Source: an uncultured Duncaniella sp.
GTDB lineage: Bacteria; Bacteroidota; Bacteroidia; Bacteroidales; Muribaculaceae
Assembly: GCA_910578615.1 (NCBI GenBank)
Contig: CAJTRI010000003.1
Location: forward strand, 76,055 to 140,054
Direction of reading: 5' to 3'
Length of the DNA stretch: 64,000 nucleotides
The translations under genes and the position numbers were made by a program. The notes beneath the pieces were generated by a model that saw only the letters and a list, made by a program, of their open reading frames with translations, did no database searches and had not been told where the DNA came from. Below, piece after piece: positions 26,698 through 35,042 of this stretch (the first letter of the stretch is position 1; each line of letters opens with the position of its first letter).

Positions 26698-28716
26698 TTA
26701 CTTGCCGAGCGTGCGGTAGTCGCGGGAGTAACGCAGCATCTGCGGGAGGTATTCCTCTTCGTAGCTCACGGTCACGTCCACGATGTTGCCGTCATTGTCT
26801 CTGACAGGGGTGTAGACAGGATTGACGAAGCCACGGTAGGGGGCGATGTCAAGATGGGAATAGCGGTCAAGAACCTCGCGGTGGAGTTCGGGGTCGACCT
26901 TGACTGCATATTGCTCGACAAGGGCCGCGCCGGCAGCATAGTCACCCTCGCTCTTGATGCGCTGTATCTCTCCGAGAAGCTGTCCGAAGAGGTCGCGGAG
27001 CTTGGCATAGTCGTTGATCTGCAAATAGGTCTTTCCGTCACGTTTCACGAGCTCGACCACCTTGTCGTCAGCTCCTTTTTCAAGCACCCATCTGGCTATG
27101 AGCTGACGGTTGCGCATGTGTGCTTCCTCCACGTCCTTGCCCGGCTCGATGCGTACAAGCTGGGTCATGAGACCGTTGAGCATGAATTTGTAATATTCGG
27201 CCTTGTAGGCGTCAGGGTTGTCGAGAAGTCCGAGTTCGAGGAGTTTCGGGTCGGCCAGATAATAGAGGGCGAACAGGTCGGCACGGGTCTCTTCAAGAGT
27301 AGAGCCGTGGGCTTTGAGCGCGTCGGGGTCTACGCCGGGGAGAAGTCTTCCAGAGGCATGTCCAAGACATTCGTGGAGGTCGGTGTGGAGGTTGTCGGTG
27401 ATGAAGAGATAGTCGTCAAGGAGCTTTCCTGTTGCCTCGTCGATGACGAATTCCTCGTTGAAGCCGTTGCCATGGCTGGCCTTGTCATAGGCTTCGGTTA
27501 TGTTTTCAATGGTCACCGACTTTGAGCCGTGGGCCGCACGTATCCAGTTGGCATTGGGGAGGTTGATGCCTATCGGGGTGGCGGGATATGCATCACCGGC
27601 AAGTATGGCGGCTGTGATAACCTTGGCGCTTACACCCTTGACATCGTCTTTGCGGAAACGGGGATCGACGGGGGAGTTGGCCTCGAACCATTTGGCGTTT
27701 GACGCGATGGTGTGGGTGCGTTCGCTGGCATCCTCGTTCTTGAAGTTGACGATTGATTCCCAGGCGCCTGTCATTCCGAGCGGGTCTCCGTAGCTTTCGA
27801 TGAAGCCGTTGATGAAGTCTATGCGTGACGAGGTGTCCTCAGTCCATGCTATCGAGTAGTCATCGAACTTTTTGAGGTCTCCTGTGCGGTAGAAGTCCAC
27901 GAGTTTGGCGATGATGGCCTTCTGTGTGTCGTTTTCGGCATATTCGGAGGCTTTTTCAAGATTCTCGACAATGCGTGTGATGGCCGCCCCGTAGAGACCG
28001 TCGGCCTTGTAGACCTGTTCGGTGACCTTGCCGTTCTCCTTGACCACGCGGGCGTTCAGACCCCATGAAACTGGGGTGAGGTCGGTGGTGTCTTTCAGGG
28101 AGGCGTAATAATTCTCCACCTCGGCCTGTGTGACACCGTCATAGAGGTTGTTGGCCGATGTGAGGATAAGATCCTGTCCGGCGGCCTGGTTGACACGTTT
28201 GGCCATTACGGAGGGGTCGAAGATGACTGTGAGCAGCGTGGCCAGCTCCTCGGCAGAAGGCTTGCCGGACAGTAGTTCCACCTGTCCTTCGAACCATGCA
28301 CGGTCAAAGGCAGGAATGAACTTGTCGGTTGAATAGTGGTGGTGTATGCCGTTGCCGAACTCTATTTGTTTCAGGTAGAGTTCGAGGGCCTTGAAGTTGC
28401 TGTCCTCGCGGTCACCGGAGTAGTTGGTGTATACCCCTTCCACAAGGTCGCGCACAGCGAGGTTGTATTTTCCGTTCTGATCCCAGAGGATGTCGCGTCC
28501 GGCGAGGGCGGCCTCTGTGAGATAGTAGATGTAAAGGCGCTGGTTGGGAGTCAGTTCCTCGAAACCGGGAACCTTGTAGCGCAGTACCTCGATATCGGAG
28601 AAGCGGTCGACGGTGTAGTCGAAGTTGTCTTCGGATGCGGGACTTTTTCCTGACGACGCGCATGATGTGATGGCTAATGCTGCCATTGCGGGGATGAATA
28701 ATTTTGTTAGTGACAT
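26698..28716 (-). CDS. Peptidase M49 (dipeptidyl peptidase III family) lipoprotein
   Basis: Zinc metallopeptidase of 672 residues that in this family removes dipeptides from peptide N-termini. HECLGH at 448-453 is the M49 metal motif, with the third ligand in EETRAD (475-480); HECLGH rather than HELLGH is the Bacteroides variant. A lipoprotein signal ends at ITSC19, followed by ASSGK. The lack of an acidic stretch suggests the periplasmic side. It is last in an operon with dxr, rseP and a methyltransferase, 32 bases after the latter. Such proteins are sometimes mislabelled dihydrofolate reductase; nothing here supports that. Confidence 0.92.
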   Translation of the reverse strand: MSLTKLFIPAMAALAITSCASSGKSPASEDNFDYTVDRFSDIEVLRYKVPGFEELTPNQRLYIYYLTEAALAGRDILWDQNGKYNLAVRDLVEGVYTNYSGDREDSNFKALELYLKQIEFGNGIHHHYSTDKFIPAFDRAWFEGQVELLSGKPSAEELATLLTVIFDPSVMAKRVNQAAGQDLILTSANNLYDGVTQAEVENYYASLKDTTDLTPVSWGLNARVVKENGKVTEQVYKADGLYGAAITRIVENLEKASEYAENDTQKAIIAKLVDFYRTGDLKKFDDYSIAWTEDTSSRIDFINGFIESYGDPLGMTGAWESIVNFKNEDASERTHTIASNAKWFEANSPVDPRFRKDDVKGVSAKVITAAILAGDAYPATPIGINLPNANWIRAAHGSKSVTIENITEAYDKASHGNGFNEEFVIDEATGKLLDDYLFITDNLHTDLHECLGHASGRLLPGVDPDALKAHGSTLEETRADLFALYYLADPKLLELGLLDNPDAYKAEYYKFMLNGLMTQLVRIEPGKDVEEAHMRNRQLIARWVLEKGADDKVVELVKRDGKTYLQINDYAKLRDLFGQLLGEIQRIKSEGDYAAGAALVEQYAVKVDPELHREVLDRYSHLDIAPYRGFVNPVYTPVRDNDGNIVDVTVSYEEEYLPQMLRYSRDYRTLGK

Positions 28717-28748
28717 TTTTATATACGGTATTGGTGGTTTAAGGCTGT

Positions 28749-29927
28749 TTATTCGACATGTAGTATGAGGCCTTTGAGATATTCTCCCTCTGGGTGGTAG
28801 ATGGAGACGGGATGGTCGGCTCCCTGTGTGACCTGGTGGAGTATTCTCACCTTTCGGCCTGACTGGGCTGCGGCTGTGAACACTGCCAGCCGGAACTGTT
28901 CCTTTGATATGGCCTGCGAGCAGGAGAATGTGGCAAGTATACCTCCCGGCGCTATCTTACGGAATGCGGCCGCGTTGATGCGGCGGTAACCCACCATGGC
29001 GTTCTTTATCGCGCTTCGGTGTTTTGCAAAGGCCGGGGGATCGAGGATTATGAGATCATAGGCGTTCTCGGGCATGTCCGTGAGATATTTGAAGGCATCT
29101 TGCGCGAAGGCTGTGTGGCGGGTGTCTCCGGGGAAGTTGAGGTCTATGTTTGCCTCTGTGAGGGCCACTGCCTTGGCCGATGAGTCGACCGAATGTACCA
29201 GAGAGGCTCCTCCGCGCATTGCGTAGACCGAAAATCCGCCCGTGTAGCAGAACATGTTGAGCACTCTGGCCTCGCGGCTGAACTGTTCGATGAGGGCACG
29301 GTTGTCACGCTGGTCGACGAAAAAGCCGGTCTTCTGTCCTTTGAGCCAGTCGATATTGAATTTCAGACCGTTCTCGACAGCTATGTTAGTCTCGAAACCT
29401 CCGATTATGTAGTCATTGACGGGGTCGAGACGCGCTTTGTAGGGCAGGGTCGTCTCGGATTTATAGTATACGTTCTTTATCCCTGCATCGGGAAGTTCGG
29501 TGAGAGCCTTGGCTATATCGTGTCTGGCATAGTGCATTCCCGGGCTGTGGGCTTGGAGTACGGCTGTGTTTCCGTAGACATCCACCACGCATCCCGGCAG
29601 GAAGTCTCCCTCGCCGTGGACGAGACGGAATGTGGAGTTGTCTTTTCTTATCAGGCCGAGGCGTTCGCGCAGCTGCCATGCCGAGGCGAGGCGTGCGGCA
29701 TAGAAGCCGGTGCCGATTTCCCGGCTGTCCCATGACAGCATGCGGACTGCTATCGAGCCTATTTCGTAGTGGCCGGTTCCGAGCGTGGTGCCGTCAGAGG
29801 CGCAGACCTCTACGGTCTCTCCCTCTTCAATGTCTTCGGGGAGGATGGCAATGGCGCCTGAGAATACCCAGGGATGGAAGCGAAGGAGTGAATCCTCCTT
29901 GCCGCGTTTGAGTGTGATGGTCTTCAT
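28749..29927 (-). CDS. Class I SAM-dependent rRNA methyltransferase (RlmI family)
   Basis: 392 residues: an N-terminal PUA RNA-binding domain (KRGKEDSLLRFHPWVFSGAI onward), then a Rossmann methyltransferase domain. FCYTGGFSVYAMRGGA is the SAM loop, SVDSSAKAVALTEAN the following acidic strand, and LIILDPPAF the active-site motif; TFSCSQ holds a conserved cysteine. In this family the product is 5-methylcytosine in 23S rRNA; the exact site here is not determined. It is preceded by rseP with a 3-base gap. Confidence 0.9.
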   Translation of the reverse strand: MKTITLKRGKEDSLLRFHPWVFSGAIAILPEDIEEGETVEVCASDGTTLGTGHYEIGSIAVRMLSWDSREIGTGFYAARLASAWQLRERLGLIRKDNSTFRLVHGEGDFLPGCVVDVYGNTAVLQAHSPGMHYARHDIAKALTELPDAGIKNVYYKSETTLPYKARLDPVNDYIIGGFETNIAVENGLKFNIDWLKGQKTGFFVDQRDNRALIEQFSREARVLNMFCYTGGFSVYAMRGGASLVHSVDSSAKAVALTEANIDLNFPGDTRHTAFAQDAFKYLTDMPENAYDLIILDPPAFAKHRSAIKNAMVGYRRINAAAFRKIAPGGILATFSCSQAISKEQFRLAVFTAAAQSGRKVRILHQVTQGADHPVSIYHPEGEYLKGLILHVE

Positions 29928-29930
29928 TCG

Positions 29931-31367
29931 TTATTTGAGAAATGCGCGGAATATGTCGTTGCCGTTGGCGTAGAGGAGGAGAAGTAAAAGTATGCTCATG
30001 CCTATGTACTGGGCTGTTATAAGCACTTTTTCGGGCACTTTGCGACGGGTGACAGCCTCCCATAGGAGGAACATTATGTGGCCGCCGTCAAGGCCCGGGA
30101 TGGGGATTATGTTCATGAAGGCGAGGGCGACTGAAAGGAAGGCCGTGATTTCCCAGAATGACAGCCAGTTCCATTTTGCGGGAAACATGTTGCCGATGGC
30201 TCCGAATCCTCCGAGACTCTGGGCGCCTTCGGATGAGAACACATGTTTCATAGAGCCTACGTAGTTGCCGAGGGTCTTGGTGCCTATCTCCCAGCCTTTG
30301 GGGAATGACTCGAAGAATCCGTAGGTGACTGTCACAGGCGGATAGACGGCGGTGAGAGGACGGAGTTGGAAGCCGAGCTTTCCGAACTCGTTGGGGGTGA
30401 CGTTAAGGGTGACGCGTTTTCCGTCACGCATTACGGTCACGGGAACCTCTTTTCCGGCTGAGGCTGTGAGCGCGGGAGTAAGCTCGGTGTATGTTGGGGT
30501 GGAGATGCTGTCCACGGCCACTATGCGGTCACCTTCGGCGAGGCCGGCCTTGTCGGCCGGTTCGCCCGGGACTATGCGGTCTATATAGACAGGCAGTCGG
30601 TAGGCCATGAATCCTTGTTCGTCATTGACACGGAATATGAAGTTTTCAGGAATGGCTATCGTGACAGTGTCGCAGTTGTTGCGAAGTACCTGCACTTCCT
30701 TTGCCTCGACCATTTTAAGCATATAGTCGCCAGAGGATGCGTCGAGTTTCACGCCATCGGCTGTCAGAGGGATATCTCCGTTTCGGAAACCAGCCTCCAA
30801 GGCTGCCGGAACAAAGTCAAAGCCTTCCGTGGCAGCATCGAACGGGATGTATTTTGAACCCCAGTTGAAAGCTATTCCGGCATATATGAGGATGGCGAGG
30901 ATGAAGTTGAACAGGACGCCGCCGGCCATTACGAGAAGACGCTGCCATGCGGGTTTGGTGCGGAACTCCCATGGTTCGGGGGTGTCACCGAGATTCTGGT
31001 TGGTCTCGTCAATCATACCGTTGATAGCGCAGTATCCTCCGAGAGGCAACCATCCTATGCCGTATATGGTGTCACGCCATGAGGTTTTTCCGTTTTCTTC
31101 TGCCGGATGTTCTTTGCCGACTTTCAGCGTGATGGCGGCGCGGTCGGCCTTGTGCTTTTCCTCATCGCCCTGTGCCACGAACAGTTGCACCTTGTTGGTA
31201 CGTGGATTGTAGCGCAGGAGGCTGAATCCCGGATTGAAGAACATATAGAATCTGTCTACCTTTATGCCGAAGATACGGGCAAATATATAGTGGCCGGCCT
31301 CGTGTATTATTACGAGGAAGGCAAACGCAGCTATGAGCTGCAATGTTTTTATGAGGAATGTTTCCAT
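29931..31367 (-). CDS. rseP: RIP metalloprotease RseP (site-2 protease)
   Basis: Intramembrane zinc protease that cleaves membrane-bound anti-sigma factors or signal-peptide remnants. HEAGH at residues 22-26 lies in the first helix, and the second motif NIIPIPGLDGGHIMF sits near residue 420. One clear PDZ domain (YIDRIVPGEPADKAGLAEGDRIVAVDSI, about 275-360) and an earlier PDZ-like stretch lie between. At 478 residues it is the usual Bacteroidetes size. It is 3 bases after dxr. Confidence 0.95.
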   Translation of the reverse strand: METFLIKTLQLIAAFAFLVIIHEAGHYIFARIFGIKVDRFYMFFNPGFSLLRYNPRTNKVQLFVAQGDEEKHKADRAAITLKVGKEHPAEENGKTSWRDTIYGIGWLPLGGYCAINGMIDETNQNLGDTPEPWEFRTKPAWQRLLVMAGGVLFNFILAILIYAGIAFNWGSKYIPFDAATEGFDFVPAALEAGFRNGDIPLTADGVKLDASSGDYMLKMVEAKEVQVLRNNCDTVTIAIPENFIFRVNDEQGFMAYRLPVYIDRIVPGEPADKAGLAEGDRIVAVDSISTPTYTELTPALTASAGKEVPVTVMRDGKRVTLNVTPNEFGKLGFQLRPLTAVYPPVTVTYGFFESFPKGWEIGTKTLGNYVGSMKHVFSSEGAQSLGGFGAIGNMFPAKWNWLSFWEITAFLSVALAFMNIIPIPGLDGGHIMFLLWEAVTRRKVPEKVLITAQYIGMSILLLLLLYANGNDIFRAFLK

Positions 31368-31370
31368 TTT

Positions 31371-32534
31371 CTAACCTTTGGATTTTTCAATCAGTTCGCT
31401 GCAATGGGCGATTGTCTCGTGATGTGTGGCGATGTAGTCGTCAAGAGTGGGTGACTGTATGAACGGGATGTGTGCGAGAGCCTCGGTGATGGTATCGTAT
31501 ATCCCGTGAAATGAAATCTCGCCTCTCAGGAAGGCTGCCACGGCCACCTCGTTGGCCGCATTGATGATACAGGCCGCGTTGCCTCCGCGTTCCAGAGCGA
31601 GAGGTGCAAGTCCCAGACAGGGGAACTTGACAGGGTCTGGTTTTTCGAATGTAAGAGAGGCATAGTCTGTAAGATTCATTGCCCGTTCGGCACGCGGCAG
31701 ACGCGTGGCATCGCCGAGTGCGTACCGTATGGGCAGGTGCATGTCGGGGATTCCGAGCTGGGCCTTTACAGCTCCGTCGATAAACTCCACCATTGAGTGG
31801 ACTATTGATTGTGGATGTACTACGGCCTCTATCCTCTCGGCAGGTATGTCGAAGAGCCAGCGGGCCTCGATAATCTCGAATGCCTTGTTGAGCATCGTGG
31901 CGGAGTCTATGGTTATCTTGGCGCCCATGTTCCAGCGCGGATGGCGTAAGGCTTGTTCGGCAGTAACACCGGCGGTCTCTTCCCGGCTCCATGTGCGGAA
32001 CGGCCCTCCCGAGGCGGTTATGATGAGCTTGTTGACGGTGGCGGGGTCTTCGCCTACGAGACATTGGTAGATGGCGGAATGCTCCGAGTCAACGGGAATC
32101 ACGCGTGATGTCGATTCGCGCAACAGGCGTGTGACAAGTTCCCCGGCCACTACGAGTGTCTCTTTGTTTGCAAGGGCTATGTCCTTTCCCGCCAGAATGG
32201 CTCGGACGGTGGGTAGAAGACCACTATAACCCACGGTGGCGGTGACCACCGTGTCGAAGTCGGTTCGCTCCATGGCATCCGCGAGAGCCGTCTCGCCGGC
32301 CGCCGTCTCGATGCCGAGAGGGGCGAGGGCTTCACGGAGCACTCCGTAACGGCTTTCATCGGCTATGATAGCGAGTGCGGGCCGGTGTCTGCGGGCCTGT
32401 TCGATCAGTAGTTCCACATTGCGTCCGGCAGCAAGCACCGTGACACGGAAGCGGTCGGGAAACCGCTCTACAATATCGAGAGTCTGAGTCCCTATCGAGC
32501 CGGTAGAGCCGAGAAGGGCTATGTTGTGAGGCAT
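31371..32534 (-). CDS. dxr: 1-deoxy-D-xylulose-5-phosphate reductoisomerase
   Basis: Second enzyme of the MEP isoprenoid pathway, converting DXP to MEP with NADPH. 387 residues. The N-terminal loop ALLGSTGSIGTQTLDIVE binds NADPH, IPVDSEHSAIYQCL holds the metal-binding residues, and ITASGGPFRTW is the flexible active-site loop, with WNMGAKITIDSATMLNK after it. It is first in dxr-rseP-methyltransferase-M49, all joined by gaps of 3 to 32 bases, with a promoter-like element 30 bases upstream. Confidence 0.97.
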   Translation of the reverse strand: MPHNIALLGSTGSIGTQTLDIVERFPDRFRVTVLAAGRNVELLIEQARRHRPALAIIADESRYGVLREALAPLGIETAAGETALADAMERTDFDTVVTATVGYSGLLPTVRAILAGKDIALANKETLVVAGELVTRLLRESTSRVIPVDSEHSAIYQCLVGEDPATVNKLIITASGGPFRTWSREETAGVTAEQALRHPRWNMGAKITIDSATMLNKAFEIIEARWLFDIPAERIEAVVHPQSIVHSMVEFIDGAVKAQLGIPDMHLPIRYALGDATRLPRAERAMNLTDYASLTFEKPDPVKFPCLGLAPLALERGGNAACIINAANEVAVAAFLRGEISFHGIYDTITEALAHIPFIQSPTLDDYIATHHETIAHCSELIEKSKG

Positions 32535-32563
32535 GAAATTTTGCTTAAAGTGTTTTCAATCTG

Positions 32564-32594
32564 CAAAAGTAAGAAAAAATAAACACAACCCAAC
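32564..32594 (-). promoter_or_regulatory. Promoter of the dxr operon
   Basis: TACTTTTG (32564-32571) on the minus strand, with GTTG (32591-32594) 19 bases upstream. Confidence 0.65.
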
Positions 32595-32754
32595 GTGACA
32601 GAGACTTAAAATAAGTTAGAATATGCGGGGTGAGACAATGCAGACCTGTACGGGTTACATGTGTCAGGACTTTGCAATAATCGAGCTGATATAGTTAATT
32701 CAAAGCAAGGGGTTATGGCCGGTGCCCATGAAATGTGGAAATAACCGAAAAACA

Positions 32755-32804
32755 AACCGGGTGCCTGGACAACCGACTTTAAGCGGTTATTCCGGCACCC
32801 GGTT
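32755..32804 (-). terminator. Terminator of the GH31-GH2-GH3 operon
   Basis: AACCGGGTGCC pairs with GGCACCCGGTT; an inner AACCG/CGGTT stem extends it. The minus strand continues TTGTTTTTCGG. The remaining 160 bases up to the dxr promoter show nothing recognisable. Confidence 0.88.
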
Positions 32805-32827
32805 ATTATCTAACGGTTATGAAAGGT

Positions 32828-35038
32828 CTATTTGTATTCGAATGGGAGAGTGGCGCGGATATCGGTCGAGGAGGATCCGATGTAGAGTTTGAACTTGCCG
32901 GGTTCGACTACCCATGAGGAAGAGGCCGGGTCGTAGAATTTAAGGGCCTCGGGGGTGATGGTGAAGGTGGCTTCGGCTGTGTCACCGGGTTTGATGGTGA
33001 GTTTGTCGAAACCTTTGAGTTCTTTGAGCGGACGGAGGAGAGAAGATTTCTCGTCACCGATGTAGAACTGTACTGTCTCCTTTCCTTCGCGTGAGCCGGT
33101 ATTTGAGACGGGGACTTTGACGGTGATCGAGCCGTCAGCGCCCATTGTCTTGGCAGAGGCTGTCGGTTTGCCGTACTCAAACGTTGTATAGCTCAGGCCG
33201 TGTCCGAATGGATAGAGGGCGGGAATCTTCTTGGTGTCGTGCCAACGGTAGCCCACGAGGATGTCTTCGCGATATTCCTGATTGATAGAGTCGCCGGGAT
33301 AGGATATGGTTCCGAAGTGGTGGGCGGCATTGTCTTCGAGGCGGCGGGGGAAGGAGAACGGGAGTTTGCCGGAGGGGTTGACGGTGCCGGAGAGTACATT
33401 GGCTATTGATTTGCCGGCCATTGAGCCGAGATACCAGCCCTGTACTATGGCGGGGACTTTGTCGGCCCACGGCATCTCTACCGCGTTGCCTGTGAGGAGC
33501 ACTACCACGAGGTTGGGATTGGCAGCCCTTAGCTCGTCGATGAGGGCAGGCTGTCCGAAGGGTAGGGGATATTCGAGACGGTCTCCTCCCTCGCAGTCCT
33601 GATAGTGGTTCTTGTTGAGACCTCCTATCATGATGACGAGTCCGGCTTCGCGGGCCATCTGGACGGCGCGTGAGCGGAGAGAGTCCTGTGTGGCGGCTGG
33701 GATGTTGTCTGCATGACCGTACATGGGGCGCCCGGCTGCATATCCCTGTGTGTATTTGATCTTGCCTGGATATAGGGCTTCAAGACCGGCAAGCGGGGTC
33801 ACGTTGTCCTTGACTTTGAGTTCGGATGAGCCTCCGCCGGCCATGAGGTTGCGAGTGGCGTTGTCACCTACTATGAGGATGCTGGAATATTTTGACGGGT
33901 CAATCGGGAGAAGGGGCTGTCCTTTGGGAACGGCTGGGGCGTTTTTAAGCAGTACCACTGCCTCGTTGCCTATTTTCTCGGCCACGTCATAGTGGGCCGG
34001 TGTGGCTACCGATCCGAACGGTTTGCGGCGGTTCATGGCTGTGCGGAAGTTGAGTCTGAGCAGACGGCGAACCTTGTCGTCAAGAGTGCTCATGGGCACT
34101 TCGCCCTTTTGAAGCATTTCTATGTATGGGTTGGCCAGATAATAATGGTCGGTGGTAAACTCGCTTTCCGATGTGAGACCGTTGGTATATGATCCCATTT
34201 CGAGGTCGAGTCCGTAGAGGGCGGCCTCGCGGGTGTCATGGGCGCCACCCCAGTCGGTTACCACTACGCCGTCAAATCCCCAGTCGTTTTTGAGGATTTT
34301 GTTGAGGAGGAGTTCGTTGTGGCAGGCGTGCTGTCCGCGTACTTTGTTGTATGATCCCATGATTGACCATGAGCCTCCGTCGATAATGGCTTTCTTGAAG
34401 GCAGGGAGGTATATCTCATGGAGTGCACGGTCAGAGAGTTCCACGTTGATGTGTCCCCGCCATACTTCCTGATTGTTGAGGGCGTAGTGTTTGACACATG
34501 CCGAGACGCCGTTGCGCTGCATACCCTTGATATAGGGAACCACCAGTTCTCCGGCAAGGAAGGGATCCTCGCCCATGTATTCGAAGTTGCGTCCGTTTAG
34601 TGGTGTACGGTATATGTTGACGCCGGGGCCGAGCATCATGTCTTTCTCGCGGTAAAGGGCTTCTTCGCCTATGGCGTTGCCGTAGGCCTCGGATAGTTCC
34701 GGATTCCATGTTGCGGCAAGGGCTGTCAGGGCCGGAAATGCCGTGATGGAGTCATTGGTATGGCCTGCATAGCCCCAGTCGTTCCAGTTGATTTCGGCAC
34801 GGACGCCGTGGGGGCCGTCGCTCATCCAGAGGTCGGGGATTCCGAGACGGGGGACACCGGCGGAGGCAAACTTACCTTCGGCATGACACATAGCCACTTT
34901 CTCGCGTAGTGTCATACGCGAAAGTGCGTCCTCGACGCGCTTCTCAATAGGAGCGTCCTCGTCGAGATAGAGGGGTGTTTCGGCAGCCACTGCCTGTGAG
35001 GCGAACAGCATGGCTGCAATCAGGATTTGGTGTTTCAT
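32828..35038 (-). CDS. Glycoside hydrolase family 3, beta-glucosidase type
   Basis: A 736-residue exported GH3 enzyme (signal peptide MKHQILIAAMLFASQAVAA). The N-terminal barrel holds WMSDGPHGVR, VKHYALNNQE (about 182-191) and GVVVTDWGGAHD, where D262 is the expected nucleophile. The second alpha/beta domain (about 365-600) and a C-terminal fibronectin III-like domain (about 650-730) complete the BglX layout. In xyloglucan loci such an enzyme removes glucose from oligosaccharides stripped of their side chains. It starts 4 bases after the GH2 stop and ends the minus arm of the locus. Other GH3 activities (beta-xylosidase) are possible. Confidence 0.88.
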   Translation of the reverse strand: MKHQILIAAMLFASQAVAAETPLYLDEDAPIEKRVEDALSRMTLREKVAMCHAEGKFASAGVPRLGIPDLWMSDGPHGVRAEINWNDWGYAGHTNDSITAFPALTALAATWNPELSEAYGNAIGEEALYREKDMMLGPGVNIYRTPLNGRNFEYMGEDPFLAGELVVPYIKGMQRNGVSACVKHYALNNQEVWRGHINVELSDRALHEIYLPAFKKAIIDGGSWSIMGSYNKVRGQHACHNELLLNKILKNDWGFDGVVVTDWGGAHDTREAALYGLDLEMGSYTNGLTSESEFTTDHYYLANPYIEMLQKGEVPMSTLDDKVRRLLRLNFRTAMNRRKPFGSVATPAHYDVAEKIGNEAVVLLKNAPAVPKGQPLLPIDPSKYSSILIVGDNATRNLMAGGGSSELKVKDNVTPLAGLEALYPGKIKYTQGYAAGRPMYGHADNIPAATQDSLRSRAVQMAREAGLVIMIGGLNKNHYQDCEGGDRLEYPLPFGQPALIDELRAANPNLVVVLLTGNAVEMPWADKVPAIVQGWYLGSMAGKSIANVLSGTVNPSGKLPFSFPRRLEDNAAHHFGTISYPGDSINQEYREDILVGYRWHDTKKIPALYPFGHGLSYTTFEYGKPTASAKTMGADGSITVKVPVSNTGSREGKETVQFYIGDEKSSLLRPLKELKGFDKLTIKPGDTAEATFTITPEALKFYDPASSSWVVEPGKFKLYIGSSSTDIRATLPFEYK

Positions 35039-35042
35039 TGGT

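Noticed and set aside
32635..32754. Small gene or RNA in the gap after the GH3 operon
   Set aside because: No frame with start context, no conserved motif, no stem apart from the terminator.
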